Origin: Cruorifilaria tuberocauda
Lineage: Eukaryota; Nematoda; Chromadorea; Rhabditida; Onchocercidae
Length of the DNA stretch: 64,000 nt
Assembly: GCA_013365365.1 (NCBI GenBank)
Contig: JABVXU010000220.1
Span: 1 to 64,000, forward strand
Reading direction: 5' to 3'
The notes below the pieces were generated by a model, which worked only from the letters and a program-made list of their open reading frames with translations, was not told the DNA's origin and made no database searches. The first letter of the stretch is position 1; each line of letters starts with the position of its first letter. The position numbers and the translations under genes are program-made. Positions 26,001 through 39,800 of this stretch are shown piece after piece.

Positions 26001-29000
26001 ATTTTCAGAAAATTTTATTTGAAATGAAATCAAATTGTAAGTTTATTTGAACATAAATTCTTGCAAAGTAAGTATCAAATCTAAAATCTGAAAAGTTTGA
26101 GCTAGAAATTGCATGTTAAAAGGACAATATGAATACCTCAGACCAATTCTCTTCAGCTAAATCAATAGCGATTTATAATGTTCAAATCATGAGATTGACC
26201 TTTGCTCTTACATAACATACAAGTAGTATCAGACGCAGACAAACAATTGTTGATGCAGAACAGTTCCATGAGTCAAACAAAGGTTATGGGTTAGCTAGTA
26301 AAAATCGATTTCAATGTTTCAGTTTTCTTCACATTGCTTTTTCTACATTGGCTATTCAACTGATTGATAATGACAAATTTGAATTTCAAAAATCATTAAG
26401 ATTCAGTATTTTAATAAATAATAATCAACATTAAATCATTAGACTGTACAAATAAGCATCGTGGTTTTTATCATTACCTGCATATGTTAATTAAGTATGA
26501 TGAGATAACCGTTGTGGTTAACGTTTTAGTTACTGATTAATGGCTTCATTAAATACAGTATGCAAAAACCATCTTTGTAATGTGATTAAATAATTTCGTT
26601 TCCTCCATGGATTATTATAATTCTTTTCATATTTAAGTTGTATTATAACTTAATGGCATTTCTATGTAATGATAAATAGACGAAAAATGAAATATATATA
26701 TAAGCGAAGCAGAATTGGTCTATTTGATTTCATTTTAGATTAGTGTTTTCGAGATTTGAACTCTAAAAATTATCTGGAAAGTTTATTTGAAGTTATCAAG
26801 AAATAAGTACTTTTATTTCTCGATAACCTACAAGATAAACTGTATATGAAGTAGTTTTTTGCTTTATTTTCTTGAGCGATAAAACTCTAGTTTGTTAGAC
26901 AAATTATGCTTATTTTATTGAAGTTTGTATCAGTTCAAATTTCCATCAAGGAATAACAAATCTATAAGCTTATTTTCATATGAATCATTAGCATTGATTT
27001 TTATGATAAGCTATATAACTAAATTAAATTTCAATAAAAAAAAAGTTTACCAATCAAAATATTTTGTATTTTAATAGATCACATTTGAAAAACGTATCTA
27101 ATGATAATAATTGTCGAAGTGGAAGAAATATTAACAAATTTACTTTCTTATCCATCAATTCAAAAAGATTTTATGAGATTAAAAAGAGTGCTATAAATGC
27201 ACTATTGGCAGTTTTTGAATAAAATTTAAATTTATTTCTATGGTTTTACATTCCACAACCAATATATTTGCCCAGAAATATTCCATTTGTCAATCTAGAT
27301 TACTTTAGGTAAACTTACATCAATTTAAGTAAAGCTATAAATATTATATCTCAGAAATTAAAAAAATGATCACGTGATATTCAGGCGGTTCCGATGAAAA
27401 TGAAATTCGAATTCCACGGTATTATCTTGTCAATTAATATTTTTGCCCGAGTTATATTCATTAATTAAGCTGATTTTTGTGATTTTTTTGTAAAATACTT
27501 CCAACTGAAACTAATTTAACATTGTTTCAATAGTGCGGTAATTAGGTTTATTATTATCATTTGTATGTTTTGTAAAGTTTTGTTTCCTGTTTGCATGATT
27601 AATTGCTGAGATTACATTGAACTGGAAATAGAAATGAATTCTTCTGGATCAGTGAGTGAGAGATTAAAAGAGATGATTGCACCCTTGCATTCCGGAACAT
27701 CTTCCATAAAGAAATTCCAAACAAGACAATAACTCATCATTAGTAAGGCATACTGCATAGATGAATTGTATCCTAAACAATCCAATTGCACTTCGAGAAG
27801 TCCAAGAATTCAGGAAAAGACGACTGAAATTTCCATAAACTGTCTCCCATAAATAAAAATAAGTTCGAGTTTCCTCTCTCATTTCCGCAAATTCAAACAG
27901 TTTCAATTTGGCTAATATACCGTTTCAAAATAAAATATTGTAATTAGCATGTATTATATTTCTAGCAATGGTATATTAATGATCATAAATTAACTATCTC
28001 AAATCAAATTTTATCAAAATTGCAAGTAAACAAACTTCCTTTTAAAAGTAATCATACATCCCTACCACTAATAAATTGAATGAATTAATCATTAATTAGA
28101 GACTTTGTCCACTTCGTCATATTCACTGAGCGCTTTTTCAACAAGGAATTCACGAGATGAGGAAATTTGCATATATTGCTTTTGGGAGAGTGATGAGCTC
28201 ATCTAAGTATGCTTCACTTCACTTTGGAACATTTGTTCATCTATAAGCAGCAACCTACCAATAGATCGAACTAATTAACAAGCGGAAATGGAATGATGAG
28301 AAAGTGTAGCTTTTGTTGAGCTTCAATGCTAACAACTTCTTCTGAGGGATGACGATGAAATTCCCAAGACGTGTCATCAATCAGACACGCTAAGTTGTTA
28401 CTTCAAACAGGTATTTCACTTACTTATTATTCCAGTTCGTTAATTATCATCATATCCATCCATAAATGTGTAGTAGAAGAATATCTTTGATATAATCTTG
28501 AATTAATTATCCAAAAGAGGCTAGTTAACATCACTTAATCCATTTACTTGGCTAATTTCGATTAATAACAATCAAGTGATAACATCAAATTCCCTGAAAT
28601 TACTTCAACTTACAAACTGCATATATTTATTTGGAAAGAATATTGTCTTACTTACAATTCTCTTTGTAAATATCTTAAAAGAATTGTTCAGTTTAAGATA
28701 AAAAATTCATCAAACATCAAACAAGTATTAAACAAAAATTTTGATTAAAAAAGAGAAATAAAGTTGAAAGTTCATTACTTTCAATAAAAATTAATTTTCC
28801 ATAATTTAAAAAATACTGTAAAATTCTTCATAGGTTATTGGCTATTTCATTTGTTCACAGCAAGAATGAAAATCGAATATTACAATAATCGATTACTCAT
28901 ATCTCATTTATTGCATGCATTTTGCTGCTTATTACTTTTCATTTTATTTTAAACTTATATTTTCCAATTGATTAATTATTGAAATGAATAGTAAAGTTTC

Positions 29001-30857
29001 ATTTACTTTCCATCTTTTCCTTATCATTTCTTGTCGCAAACTTTTCGCATTTTCAAATTGGGAGATTTTAGTTGCATCACTACTCATGCTCTCATCACTA
29101 CTTTCTACTTCATTTCCATTTCTACCGCAATACGATAACTATAACTATTCATTATCATTTTAATTATTGTATAATGCCTAATAAATTTAACTCAAAAAAT
29201 GCAACTTACAAATACCATCTTCTGAACTTAACCATACCTGCTAAGCTTAGACATTAACTTTAGTTTTTTCCTACCTATTTCTTAGGTGTCCATTTTCCTA
29301 TCGTAATAGTCAGAAATATTGTTTTAAAAAAAGCGAAAGCAAAATGTATAATTTCCATACTGATAACTCAATCAAATTTTAAAATAAAGGGCTTTTTGAA
29401 GAAATTGAAAAAAATATTAAAGTCTAGCAGTAATAAAAGAATACTGATAAACCATCAACAAAGCTGTAAAAGTAAAAGTAACCCAAAGAGATAAAGTATT
29501 CTAAACTAGGAGAAGCCATCTTTTCAAAATTATAAAGCTCTAAATGAAAATATAATTTATAAAGTTTAATATTGTTCCCATTCTCAGAGCAGTAAAAGTT
29601 AATTGTTAGAAAGTCTTTAGTAAAAACTGATCTTATCAGAATTTTGCAATAATTAGTTCTAGGAAGAAATTAGTCTTATTTCTTGGATTTATAAAGATTT
29701 TGTTCATTTGATAATAACATAAGAAAGAAATAAAACTGAAACAATTATTAACAACAAAAATGAATATCTAAAAATGGAAGAAAATGGAATGAAGAAACTG
29801 AGAATGATTCAAAAGGCGATAACAGCGAATTTTCAAGACAACTTAAAATTTGAAAACAAAAAAAGAAAAAAAAGCAATTTTGAAGAGAACTGATTAAGTC
29901 TCACAACTGGTAGTGATCGATTTCGAAAAAAATTCAAGAATGTTTTGATTAGAAGAAAAATGCTGACTGGTTCTCATGAAGGAACTTTTTTCAAATGCTT
30001 ATCTTTACTAAATTAATGAAAGCTTATTCAGGTAAAGGTAGCAAAATGCAAATTAATATAATTCAATTTCGATTATGGAAAAAATTCTTTCTTTTGTGCT
30101 TATTAATTCACACAATAATTTATCAAGATGTTATCATTTTATCAACTTGCAAATATTGCAGTCTTTTTGGCTTGAAAATTTGGCCAGTTTGAAGTATTTC
30201 TGATGCCAGGCATATTTTTAGCAGTGATGAAATTTCAGATCAATAATTACCATGTAACAGATAGAAAGATAATTTTAAAAGAAAGTATGAAATTGGAATG
30301 GAATGGAATGAGATGATGCATAGAGTGAAATATGATTTTGAATGGGAATACCTGAAGATCTTAGGTCAAACTGATATGAGGAGAATAGGTGATGATTGAA
30401 ACGAAGGAAGAGTGATAATTTGAAGAAATGTTTAATCCGTTTTACAGTAACTTCCATTAAATCAGATGAATCGAGTGATTGAACAGTCTCATCTTACTGT
30501 CAGATTATCGATACCACTCATCCTTTTTACGCCAATTAACCTATCAAATGCTATTATACACTATCAGTTGTTATTTCTCGCGAATTTTACAGCTTTACAG
30601 TTTCTGTTAATTTCGTATTTGTGAAATAAGACACCAATCAATGTATGGTTTGGATAGAAGGATTAAAAGTTTTTTAATTTTAATATTATTTATTTACTTA
30701 TAACAATTGTTTGGATGCAATCATTTGAGTTCTTTTTTTGCTTCCATCACAAAATAGTTCTTGTAATTCACTTTTTTTTTCGAATTATTTCAAATCGAAA
30801 TTTTAAAATTTGATCACTACAATGCAATTTAGCAATTATTATTATAAATTATAAAAA

Positions 30858-30943
30858 ACACATTCATTGCAGCGATAATTTCTAGCATAAATTAGGTTTT
30901 GGTGTATTAGTTTTACCAAAACCTGAATCTAAGATGAATGTGT
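30858..30943. repeat. Nested inverted repeat (possible hairpin or cruciform)
   Basis: Outer arms ACACATTCAT (30858-30867) and ATGAATGTGT (30934-30943) are perfect 10-bp complements. They enclose a second perfect pair, AGGTTTTGGT (30894-30903) and ACCAAAACCT (30915-30924), with an 11-nt loop. The 5' side is longer than the 3' side, leaving a bulge. It could be a small MITE, a structured RNA or a cruciform. Confidence 0.8.
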
Positions 30944-33106
30944 GAAGAGCAAAAGGACAGAAAGGAATTGTGTCAGATCGACGATATTTTTTAATAATGA
31001 AACTTCAGTGGGATTAGCAATTGTGAGAGTTAGCAATAATCCTGAATCTGACAAATCCGGATACTGTAAAGTAAACTTCTCCGGCACAGAAATAAAACCA
31101 TTGCTTACTTTTCTTTTTTCTTTTCACATAGGATAAAATACCCATTTGACAGAATATACGTTAAAATTATTCATTATTCAACTTTGTGATACGAAAAGCT
31201 TGTTTAGAATTAAGCAATTTTGTTTTTCTGCTCACTTACAGAATCAACTAATTAATTATGCGAAACAAAAGTTCATTTCTCAGTTTCACTAGCAGTAACT
31301 ATCTTTCGTTAATCCTTTAAAAATGAGAAAAAAGACCTTCCCGTAATTGTTCTAATATTTACGCTCATTTCGTTTTGCCCTAAAAAAATTTGAATGAATG
31401 ATTTCCCGTAAGTTTCAGTCATTTTCATCTAATGAGAATCCTAGCCTGTTTGTAATTCAATTTGCAAAAAAAAAACAATTAATTTTTAGAATATTTGAAG
31501 CATGAGCATCAAATCATCTCGTTATGCAATTTTCAAATTTACCTTTTGCCTTGAATTGTCTAATTTTAGTTTAAAATTGTAAATTAACGGCTATTTCTTT
31601 CGGGATGCTAAAATGAAGTTGATGTGAAGCGCTAGTACTTTGATGTGCATTTTTCTGTCCTCAAGCATTTTCCTCGGGTGTTTTTTGTTCAGAGGAAGTG
31701 TTTGGCAGACCCCCCACTGTTCACCTCGGGAGTAGAAGGGACAAGATGCTCTCACCTTTCCTCTTTCTCATTCCTTTTCTATTATTTGTTACAGGTGGAT
31801 ACTTATCTTTTCCAATAATTTATTCGACAAATATTACAGATGGCAAAGCTTCCAAAGCTTTCAGTCTAATAAATGGCGCAATTGTCTATATTCAAAAATG
31901 ATAATTACTTTCTCTTAAGTATTGTAATTTTGACAGTAATAGTTTATTCGTAGATTAAGTACCTTCTCGAGCATAATTAATGTTTTAATTTGATGCATTA
32001 ATTAAAAAACATTTAATTCAGTTTTATTTCAATTCAAATTTCATTTGAGATATGCTGGAAATCTTAACAATCAAAAGTTTCTAATAATAAATTAAATTTT
32101 TAATTTGCCAAGTTTTTTTCATATTTTTTCTTTATTATTTTGAAAATATCGTACTTCATTCACCCGAATTACTGTATTATTGAAAATCGGTTAAATCAAC
32201 TGATAGCCGATTTATGAATTCCGGAATAATCTCTTGATGTTTGCCTGATAGAAGGAAGTGTTCACATACCACATATTAATGTTTGAAACAACAAAAAAGA
32301 ATGAACTTTTGTGAGAGAAAGAGAAAATTCGATTTATTATTATTCTTTTTCTATGATATTTAACTTTAAATGCAATGATTAATGCGAAATTTTTAAGAAA
32401 TTTTGAAAAATGGAAAAAATTCAATTTCATTTGGATTAAAGAAATGAATCATTTTGTGACATTTGTATTTTATTTTGAAAAAATTCAAAATAAAATTTTC
32501 ATTTTATAGAAATTTTATTTAGGAAACATCAAATGTTTTGTGTACAATTAGAATTATATTAAGTACAATATTAAGTTGTAAATTTTCTGTGAAAGAGAGA
32601 AGATATAAATTTGTAGAAACTTTCCAAATGTTCGTATTTTCCTTCACATAGAATGTGGAAGAACAATATGTATGCCGGATCCAGAATACTGGAAAATATG
32701 AATATGACGTAAGGGCATCATCCACTTATAAAATGTTGATTACTTTTATTCTCCTAAAAGCACTTTTCATTTCTAAGTGCGCAATTCATAATGTACTAAT
32801 CATATTGCAGAAATACCGCTAAGCGCTAAAGTGGATTAATTGAAAAGCTTTGTGAAGATTTGATTGGAATAGAATTGTAATTTTTATGGTTTGAGAAAAG
32901 AAGGAAAATCGAATCAAAAAATGAATTTATATAATTTTTTTTTCTAGAAAATTATTTGAAGAAATTTTTCAATCGATCGGAACGCTTCCTTTTATGGAGA
33001 AAACGAACTTCCGAATATTCTCCAGTCATTTTGAAATTAAGGTAAATAAAAAAATCAAACTAAATTGAGAAAACAATTAAATTTTATGTTTATGTCTTAT
33101 TTCAAA

Positions 33107-33166
33107 TCTCTCTGCCTTTCTCTCTCGCTCTTTTTCTCTCTCTCTCTTTCTTCACTCCATCCCTCT
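33107..33166. repeat. CT-rich (polypyrimidine) tract
   Basis: Imperfect (TC)n run on the plus strand, interrupted by G and T. Simple-sequence DNA; no gene attached. Confidence 0.8.
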
Positions 33167-33180
33167 TATTTATATAAAAC

Positions 33181-33256
33181 ACAGTAATACTACTGGATGG
33201 GGAGAGAAAGTGCTAATTAGTTTGATGAAAAGGATGAAACTAATTAGTGCCACTGT
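33181..33256. repeat. Imperfect long inverted repeat
   Basis: Central arms CTAATTAGTTT (33213-33223) and AAACTAATTAG (33237-33247) are perfect over 11 bp. Outer complementary pieces (ACAGT at 33181, ACTGT at 33252) extend the stem with mismatches. The whole could fold into a hairpin of about 75 nt directly after a CT tract. Confidence 0.7.
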
Positions 33257-36090
33257 TAAGGAGTGCTTCTTTCCTTACTTGATATCCTTTTATATCAAAA
33301 AGAAACAGGTTCCCCAGTAATCCAGAAAGTGTAACCTGATTTGACTGATTGGGAAAGTTAAATATTTACTCTAGTTATTCAGGCTACTCCAGAATTTTCA
33401 TGCAGCCTTTTTTTTTCGGAACATAAGTAGCCAATGATTTCATTAATGATATCACTTATCAATCTTCATTTGAAATTCCATCTCTTTCTTTAATTTTTCT
33501 GTCTGAATTTTTTTATTTGTTAAATAAATTTCATTTTAGTGTCTCAGTTGATTTGATCCTATTTTGCTCTTTTCCGGATTTCCCGCTGTTTGTAAACATT
33601 ATATGCACTTATTGAAATTATTTTTCTTTTTCAATATACTTTCTCTTTGACTTTAAGTAAATGTTAAATCTGTTAACTTTTTTGATAGGCAGAATTTGAT
33701 AAGATTTATGGTTTTTCTTTTTTGATTTTAAATTTCCGAATTATCAAAAAAATAGATAAAAGGAAGAGAAATGGTGCATAGATAACAGGTAAATAACAGA
33801 GATAACAGGTAAAAAAAAGGAGAATTCGTCTTGGAGAGTAATATTTGTACCGCTTATCAGAAGATATCGGGAAGATCCGTTATTATGCGATTGTACGATA
33901 TTTTGTGGTTTTAGCTGAACTGCAATCATTCCTTTAACCTGTTGTCATACCTGTCTCAATTAGTTCTGCATATCTGATCGTAGACAGAATGATATCAATT
34001 TTCCCCCATCACTTGTGGAAATTGTCAACGCTCCTGTCAACCACATTACTACCCATAACGATATTCTTCAGTCGTAATCATTACCGTGAAATGTTCTCGT
34101 GATGAGACTTGACATTACGATGTTGACCTTTGATGTTAATTTAAACTTCGATCTTTTTGATAACTCTGTTCACTGATATTTTTTTATTAAAAAATATTTT
34201 TTTTATTAATAATATTTTTTTTCTCACTAATATTTTTTATTGAAAAACTATTAAAATTTTTTTTCAAATTAAATTTTTCTTTTTTTAATCATAGATTTAT
34301 ATCGAATTAGCTTTCAGTGTTTATGATAATGATTACAACTTTTCACCGATCGCTTGCAAAAAAGAGATTGTTGCGATCAATGAGTGATTCCATAAGAAAA
34401 CAGCAGTAATAAAATTTCTACTTATAGATCTTTAGATTTCAAATTTGATTATTTTCTTTATCCAGCTTTGCTTTTAACTTCAACTTTTATTCAGCTTGCA
34501 TTATAGAGAATAGTTGCAACCTTTGTGAAATTTTCATTAGTAACTTTTTAAGGTGTAAAATTTGTGATGATAATCTTCTTCATTTCCAAGGATATCATCC
34601 ATTTCATTTTTGTTTATTTCTACTGAAAATTAAGACTGAAATAGTTCTGAAATTCACAAATATCTAACTGATGGCAAAATTGTGAGGTTTTATCTTAAAT
34701 GTTTCCTCAATTAATTGTTATTAATTCTCAATATGAAATTTGCATAAGAATGAATTGTTCTTTGCTGAATTAAAAGGAAATGGCAAATTCTACCACCCTA
34801 CTAATTATAATTATTTAAATGTATCACAACTTCTTTTCCAACCTTTGAAATACGCAATGATTTTTTACAAATGTTATTCATATTCAGGTTTTAATAAAAT
34901 TTAAGATAATAAAATTTTCTTTTTTCAAATTGCAACGAAAAAGAAATATCATTGATTTATATGTTAAAACTTCGCTTTGAATAATAATCTCCTAATCAGA
35001 CTAATTATAACTGAACGATCTAACCGATGAATGTTTATAGTAATTGCTGTAATTCTAGTTCAGATTATGATTCAATTTAAGCATTCAAGATTAAGCGATA
35101 TTGATTTTAGTATCAGTGGATGAAGTACAAAAATAATTATTATCGTATTTTAAAGAAAAAATTGCTGTGGCAAATGTAGCTAAAAATTATGAAAGGTACT
35201 TTGATCCCTCTGGTCGATTTATTAGCAAATTAACTTGGAGATCCAAAAATTTCTCTCAGTGGATATATTAGCAATTTAGTTAATAATAGTAGCATATTGT
35301 CTTTCGGATTTTGTTCAAGTAATAATAATTTTTTAAAATAACCATCCAAAAATAAAATCGATTCTTTCATATTATTTGATAATTTATTATAACTAAGACC
35401 CTCTATGCTTTGACATTAATCAGAACTAAATATCATTTGATAATTTACTGTACTTCGTATTGAATAAGGGAAAAACGTATTTCGAAGCTAAATGATACTC
35501 ATTTTACGAAAGATTCGCTGCAAAAGATGAGGTCATTTGTTGGTGGAATTAGAACGACCATTTCTCGCTGTACTTTTTGTAAATTTCAATTTTACTATTT
35601 CTATCATTTTTCCTAAAATTTTGTTTCAAACAATTCCTTCGCTATCTGTTGGAATTGGATAGAAAAAGCGAGTAATATTTGATGGCTTAATTGCTTTTAA
35701 TTTAAATCAATTAAACTGTAATGCGTCACTGTGACAATATTTGATAGATTTCTTATTGTTCTTTCACTATTCATTCAACTTTTAGAGGGGAAAAACCTGT
35801 TATTCCATGCAAAATAACAATTAAAATTACCGAAAGAATAGAAAGGTTGAAGTAGAGGTAATGTTACCAACAAAATTGTCCATTACGGTGGCAATAATAT
35901 CAGTTATTAAAGTAAAAACATCAATAACAATTTTGATTACTCGAGGAATGATATTGTTAATAACAGTAACAAAATCGATAGAGGAAGTAAAAGATGTGGA
36001 ATGATATCGTTGGCGATACTGAGATCTCTCAGTGCTACCAGTAACAACCGAAGGAAATCTACTAGTTAGTAGAGAATTTCGGTAAAATCT

Positions 36091-36150
36091 TTCCGGGGCG
36101 GAGCAAATGTGCGGTAGCGGAAAGAAGTCGAACTCCGCCTTCCGCACCTC
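36091..36150. promoter_or_regulatory. GC-rich patch with nested inverted repeats upstream of kal-1
   Basis: An isolated GC-rich stretch in AT-rich DNA, about 700 bp before the kal-1 start. It contains a GGGGCGG box and complementary pairs GGCGGAG (36097-36103) / CTCCGCC (36133-36139) and GCGGAA (36117-36122) / TTCCGC (36140-36145). Promoter or enhancer function is an inference from position and composition. Confidence 0.35.
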
Positions 36151-36810
36151 TCACCCTTTGTCATTTTCCTTGCAAAGCATCGCGACGATTCGACGATAAA
36201 CACTTTATGTCTGATGAGGTGAATTTAGGGCTGTAATTTTTGTTATGGAATATGCTTAGATGAAAGCGAAAGAGAAAATAACTTGGGAATTGATGAATTC
36301 CCAGATGAACGGTAAGGACGGAAAGTGAGAAAATAACATGGAAATTAGTTGATTCCCATTAGTTTAATATAAGTTTATAATTCAACATGAATTTGCAGTT
36401 TTGAATTTTGATTATTTTTCTCGGTAAAAACATGCAAAATTCAACTTTTTTCCGAGAATAATTTAACTTGTTAGATTTAAGGTTATTATCGTTCAATAAT
36501 TTTCAAGTAAAAGTATGTCTTATCAATTTTCATGATTGAATTTACAAAAAAGGTATCTGTTTCGTAGTTTAATTATAAATTTCAGATCAAACTTTGTTAA
36601 AATATATTTCTCTGACAACTGTATAATTTTAATTAAAATTATATAAATAATATAAATGTATGCAATTTTCGATAGAAAAATATTTGTTGATGTTTGACAA
36701 ATAAAATATTGAGGTTCACTAACGTATCTCTATGACTTAATGAACTTACATTAGCACAATGTGCATAATTCGCAATCGGAATATTACATCGAGTCATTCT
36801 CAATTAAAAA

Positions 36811-36823
36811 ACTACAGTTTCAG
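36811..36823 (+). promoter_or_regulatory. Splice-acceptor site immediately before the kal-1 ATG (likely SL trans-splice site)
   Basis: The sequence ACTACAGTTTCAG ends exactly at the ATG at 36824. Two CAG acceptors are stacked, and the second would leave no 5' UTR besides the leader. This is typical for nematode spliced-leader addition. A cis-spliced upstream exon cannot be excluded. Confidence 0.5.
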
Positions 36824-39800
36824 ATGGAAATATCAGTAATTACAATTAAGCTACTTGCAAGACTGATCGCATTTCAATTACTTCTTCTATCATTACTACC
36901 TGTGACAGTTGTCACCGATGAACTTCTCAACGCACGATGCCAAACAATGTGCCTTCATCAGTTAGAAATGGCTAGTGGCGTAAGTTAATTATATTATAAA
37001 TAAAATGCTCGTTATTCATCAAATTTATTAATAAATTAAAACTTTTTTCCCTTCCTCAATTTCCTTTTTTTCTTTAACTTTTTACTAATCCATTAAAATG
37101 CATTATTATTTTCATATTTCCTTTTATGTATGCTAATTTTCATTATGCTTTTTTCGTTTCAAATCATTTAATTTATTTTGTTATTATTAATTTAATTACA
37201 TTTTATCATGACAGCCATGTTTTTTCTGCTTTTTTTCTTCCTGCTTATTACTTAATAGATCAAAATCTGTTTTATAATATAGCATAAGAGTTTATACAAT
37301 TAGCTGTTCTTATTTTACCATCGATTGCAAGCATCATTAAATTTGCAAACTACTTTTTTAATTTAGTTTTTTCCTAGAAGATGATCGGTTATTGCAAGTA
37401 AAGTATATAGAAATAGATAGGAACAGGTCGAAATATCAGATAAGCATAAGAGAAGCTATCTAACCACTTAACCAAACCAATGGTACTGTTAATGGTACCT
37501 GCGGCATGCTTTGTACATTTTAACTGTGATATAGCTTCAGGATACTTTGTCCGTCAAATTCAGCTTTATTCCACTCTTTCATTTTATCCATCAAATGATG
37601 CATTAATGTTTGTGGGAATGGTTTGGCTATCATTAAAAGTTTTCTTATCAAACTTCCATAAATAATTACACAGCACTAAATTAATGAATTAATGAAGTAG
37701 TACAGTTGGTGTTTCCGTTGTCAGCTGTTTCAGTCCTAAACAAACTTTGCATTAATCTTATTGGCGCTATTATTGCAATACGATACATTTATGATTCCAA
37801 GTGATAATACAATAAGGATATAATTTTACAAATAATATAAGTAATAAAATGAATAAATTAATTAAACCAATAGATACATCAATATATGGAAAGTGATTAG
37901 ATTGAAGAAAATGTAAGAAAAAACTATATTATAAATTTTTTAAAGTAAAATGAAAGACAGTTAATATTAGGAGGTTTATTTAATGACTTAAAAGAAAGTA
38001 TATAATTAATGACAGTATAAAAATATTAGTCCGCTTGATGAGATGATTGATTGATAACGATGATAATGATGATCGGTTGATAACTAATAATGATCGGGTG
38101 ATGATAATGATAATCAGCAAATAAGCTAAGTCTGTTAATAGTAATCAGAATCATAATCGTAATTATAACATGGTGCATTAAAATAGTATCAGTTTTACAG
38201 TACCTCTAATTAATAGATCTTCTAATTATATTTAGGTTACGGTAGCAAAGGTAGAGTAAAGCTTTTTTGTTGAAATTACAAAATAAAATTATCATTTTTT
38301 TTGTTGAAGTTATGAGACATAATTACAATTGCTTAAAATAAATGGAAACATTTTTCATTTTTTCTTTTCTTGCAAGAATAGTAAGAGATAAAGATAAAAA
38401 TGACGAAAATGACTGATAGATGTTCGCTTGATGCTTCATTTCCGTGAATTTTTGAATAAAAAAAAGCAGAAAAAGCGCTTAAATTGATCATCATTCAGAG
38501 ACAGAAGGCCTGGGCTCTTTTTTTACATCCGTTGGCCTAATATTGCAATCCATTTCAACTCTATCCTTCCTTTTCCTCCTCTTTGTCCCTTTCAAATCAT
38601 AAACAGAATAATGATTCGAGTAAAATAAAACAATTTTTTAGCATTCCCAGCCATCAAGAGGGAAAATATAAGAAGACCGCGGAGAGCGAAAAGCAAGATA
38701 AAAAGAGAGCTATTAAAAAATCTTAACATCCAAAGAAATGTTTTGTATTCTGTTGAAATTGAAATGGAAGTACACAAAAAATCAAAATCGCAAGAAATGA
38801 AACTATTAGAATGATTTCAGTGCTTCAATATATATGAATAATGTTATAGTGATGTAAGAAACTAAATATTTTAATTTAAATAATCTGTTGAATCAGTTCA
38901 ACTATCCATATATCAATTATAATATTTGTAGCTTTTAGTATTCATCTAGAAAACGGTGGGATTTTATCGAGATAAATTGAATTTAATTTAAATTCAAAGT
39001 ATTTGCTTTATAGATTTCAGCTAATATCAATTCAATGGCAGAATATTTTGCATAAAAAAACCCATCTTGTGATAATACGGCTATTATCATTAATTGAAAC
39101 GGCAAGCCTTTTTTCCCTTACGAAAAAGAAGAGTAAAAGAGAGAAAGGTTTTGAAGAATGAATTGCTCTAAAATATAATTATCACGAGAAAGGATTGATT
39201 GAAAGAAGATAAAATTTCTTTAACACTTGAATTTATAATACGTGTAAAATGTGTAAATCAATGTTTAAATTGAATTTTATTTTCTTCATTTTCCCAAAGA
39301 AAAAAATGCTTCCATAATATTAGCCTTTTTCATTCCTAAATACCTTTAAAAAGAAGTAAATAGTTTGGACAAAAATGCAATAAATTTTATGCCTTTTTTT
39401 GAACGATATTTACATCGGTAGTTCATAGTCTCTCTCTTCATCTCTCTTTCTCTCTCCCTCTCCCTCTGTCTTTCTTCCCCTTTTTCTCGTTCAATTCATT
39501 CGGGGATTAAGAATAACTTTTTTAAATTGCTCTATTAATACGATTCATATGGTTGAAGCAACTCAGACGATACCAACTCAGATTAAATTTGAAGATTTCA
39601 TGTTATTTAAATTTTTTTCAAGTATGAAAAATATTTGAATTTCTCAATCATAATTTTTTTCGATAATAGTGATACTTTGTTCACAATCTTCTTCTTGTAG
39701 TTGTTGCATAAGCTTCAAATCTCCAAAATTTTCCATTGAATTTTATTGATAATTTGATAAAGGCATGAGAGAATCGCATGATTCTTATTGCTATTCTTCA

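Larger units (their letters stand above)
23035..36823. other. Large intergenic region between divergent sur-6 and kal-1
   Basis: Nearly 14 kb with no gene I can support. It separates two genes transcribed away from each other and so should hold both promoters. ORFs are all short. The notable ones are 27664-27906 (minus), 31746-31901 (plus, signal-peptide-like) and 35827-36147 (minus, 106 aa). None has recognisable domains or consistent splicing. Inverted repeats (30858-30943, 33181-33256), a CT tract (33107-33166) and a GC-rich patch (36091-36150) are listed separately. Confidence 0.6.

Noticed and set aside
27664..27906. 80-codon minus-strand ORF
   Set aside because: No recognised domain, no splice continuation, and it stands alone in noncoding DNA.
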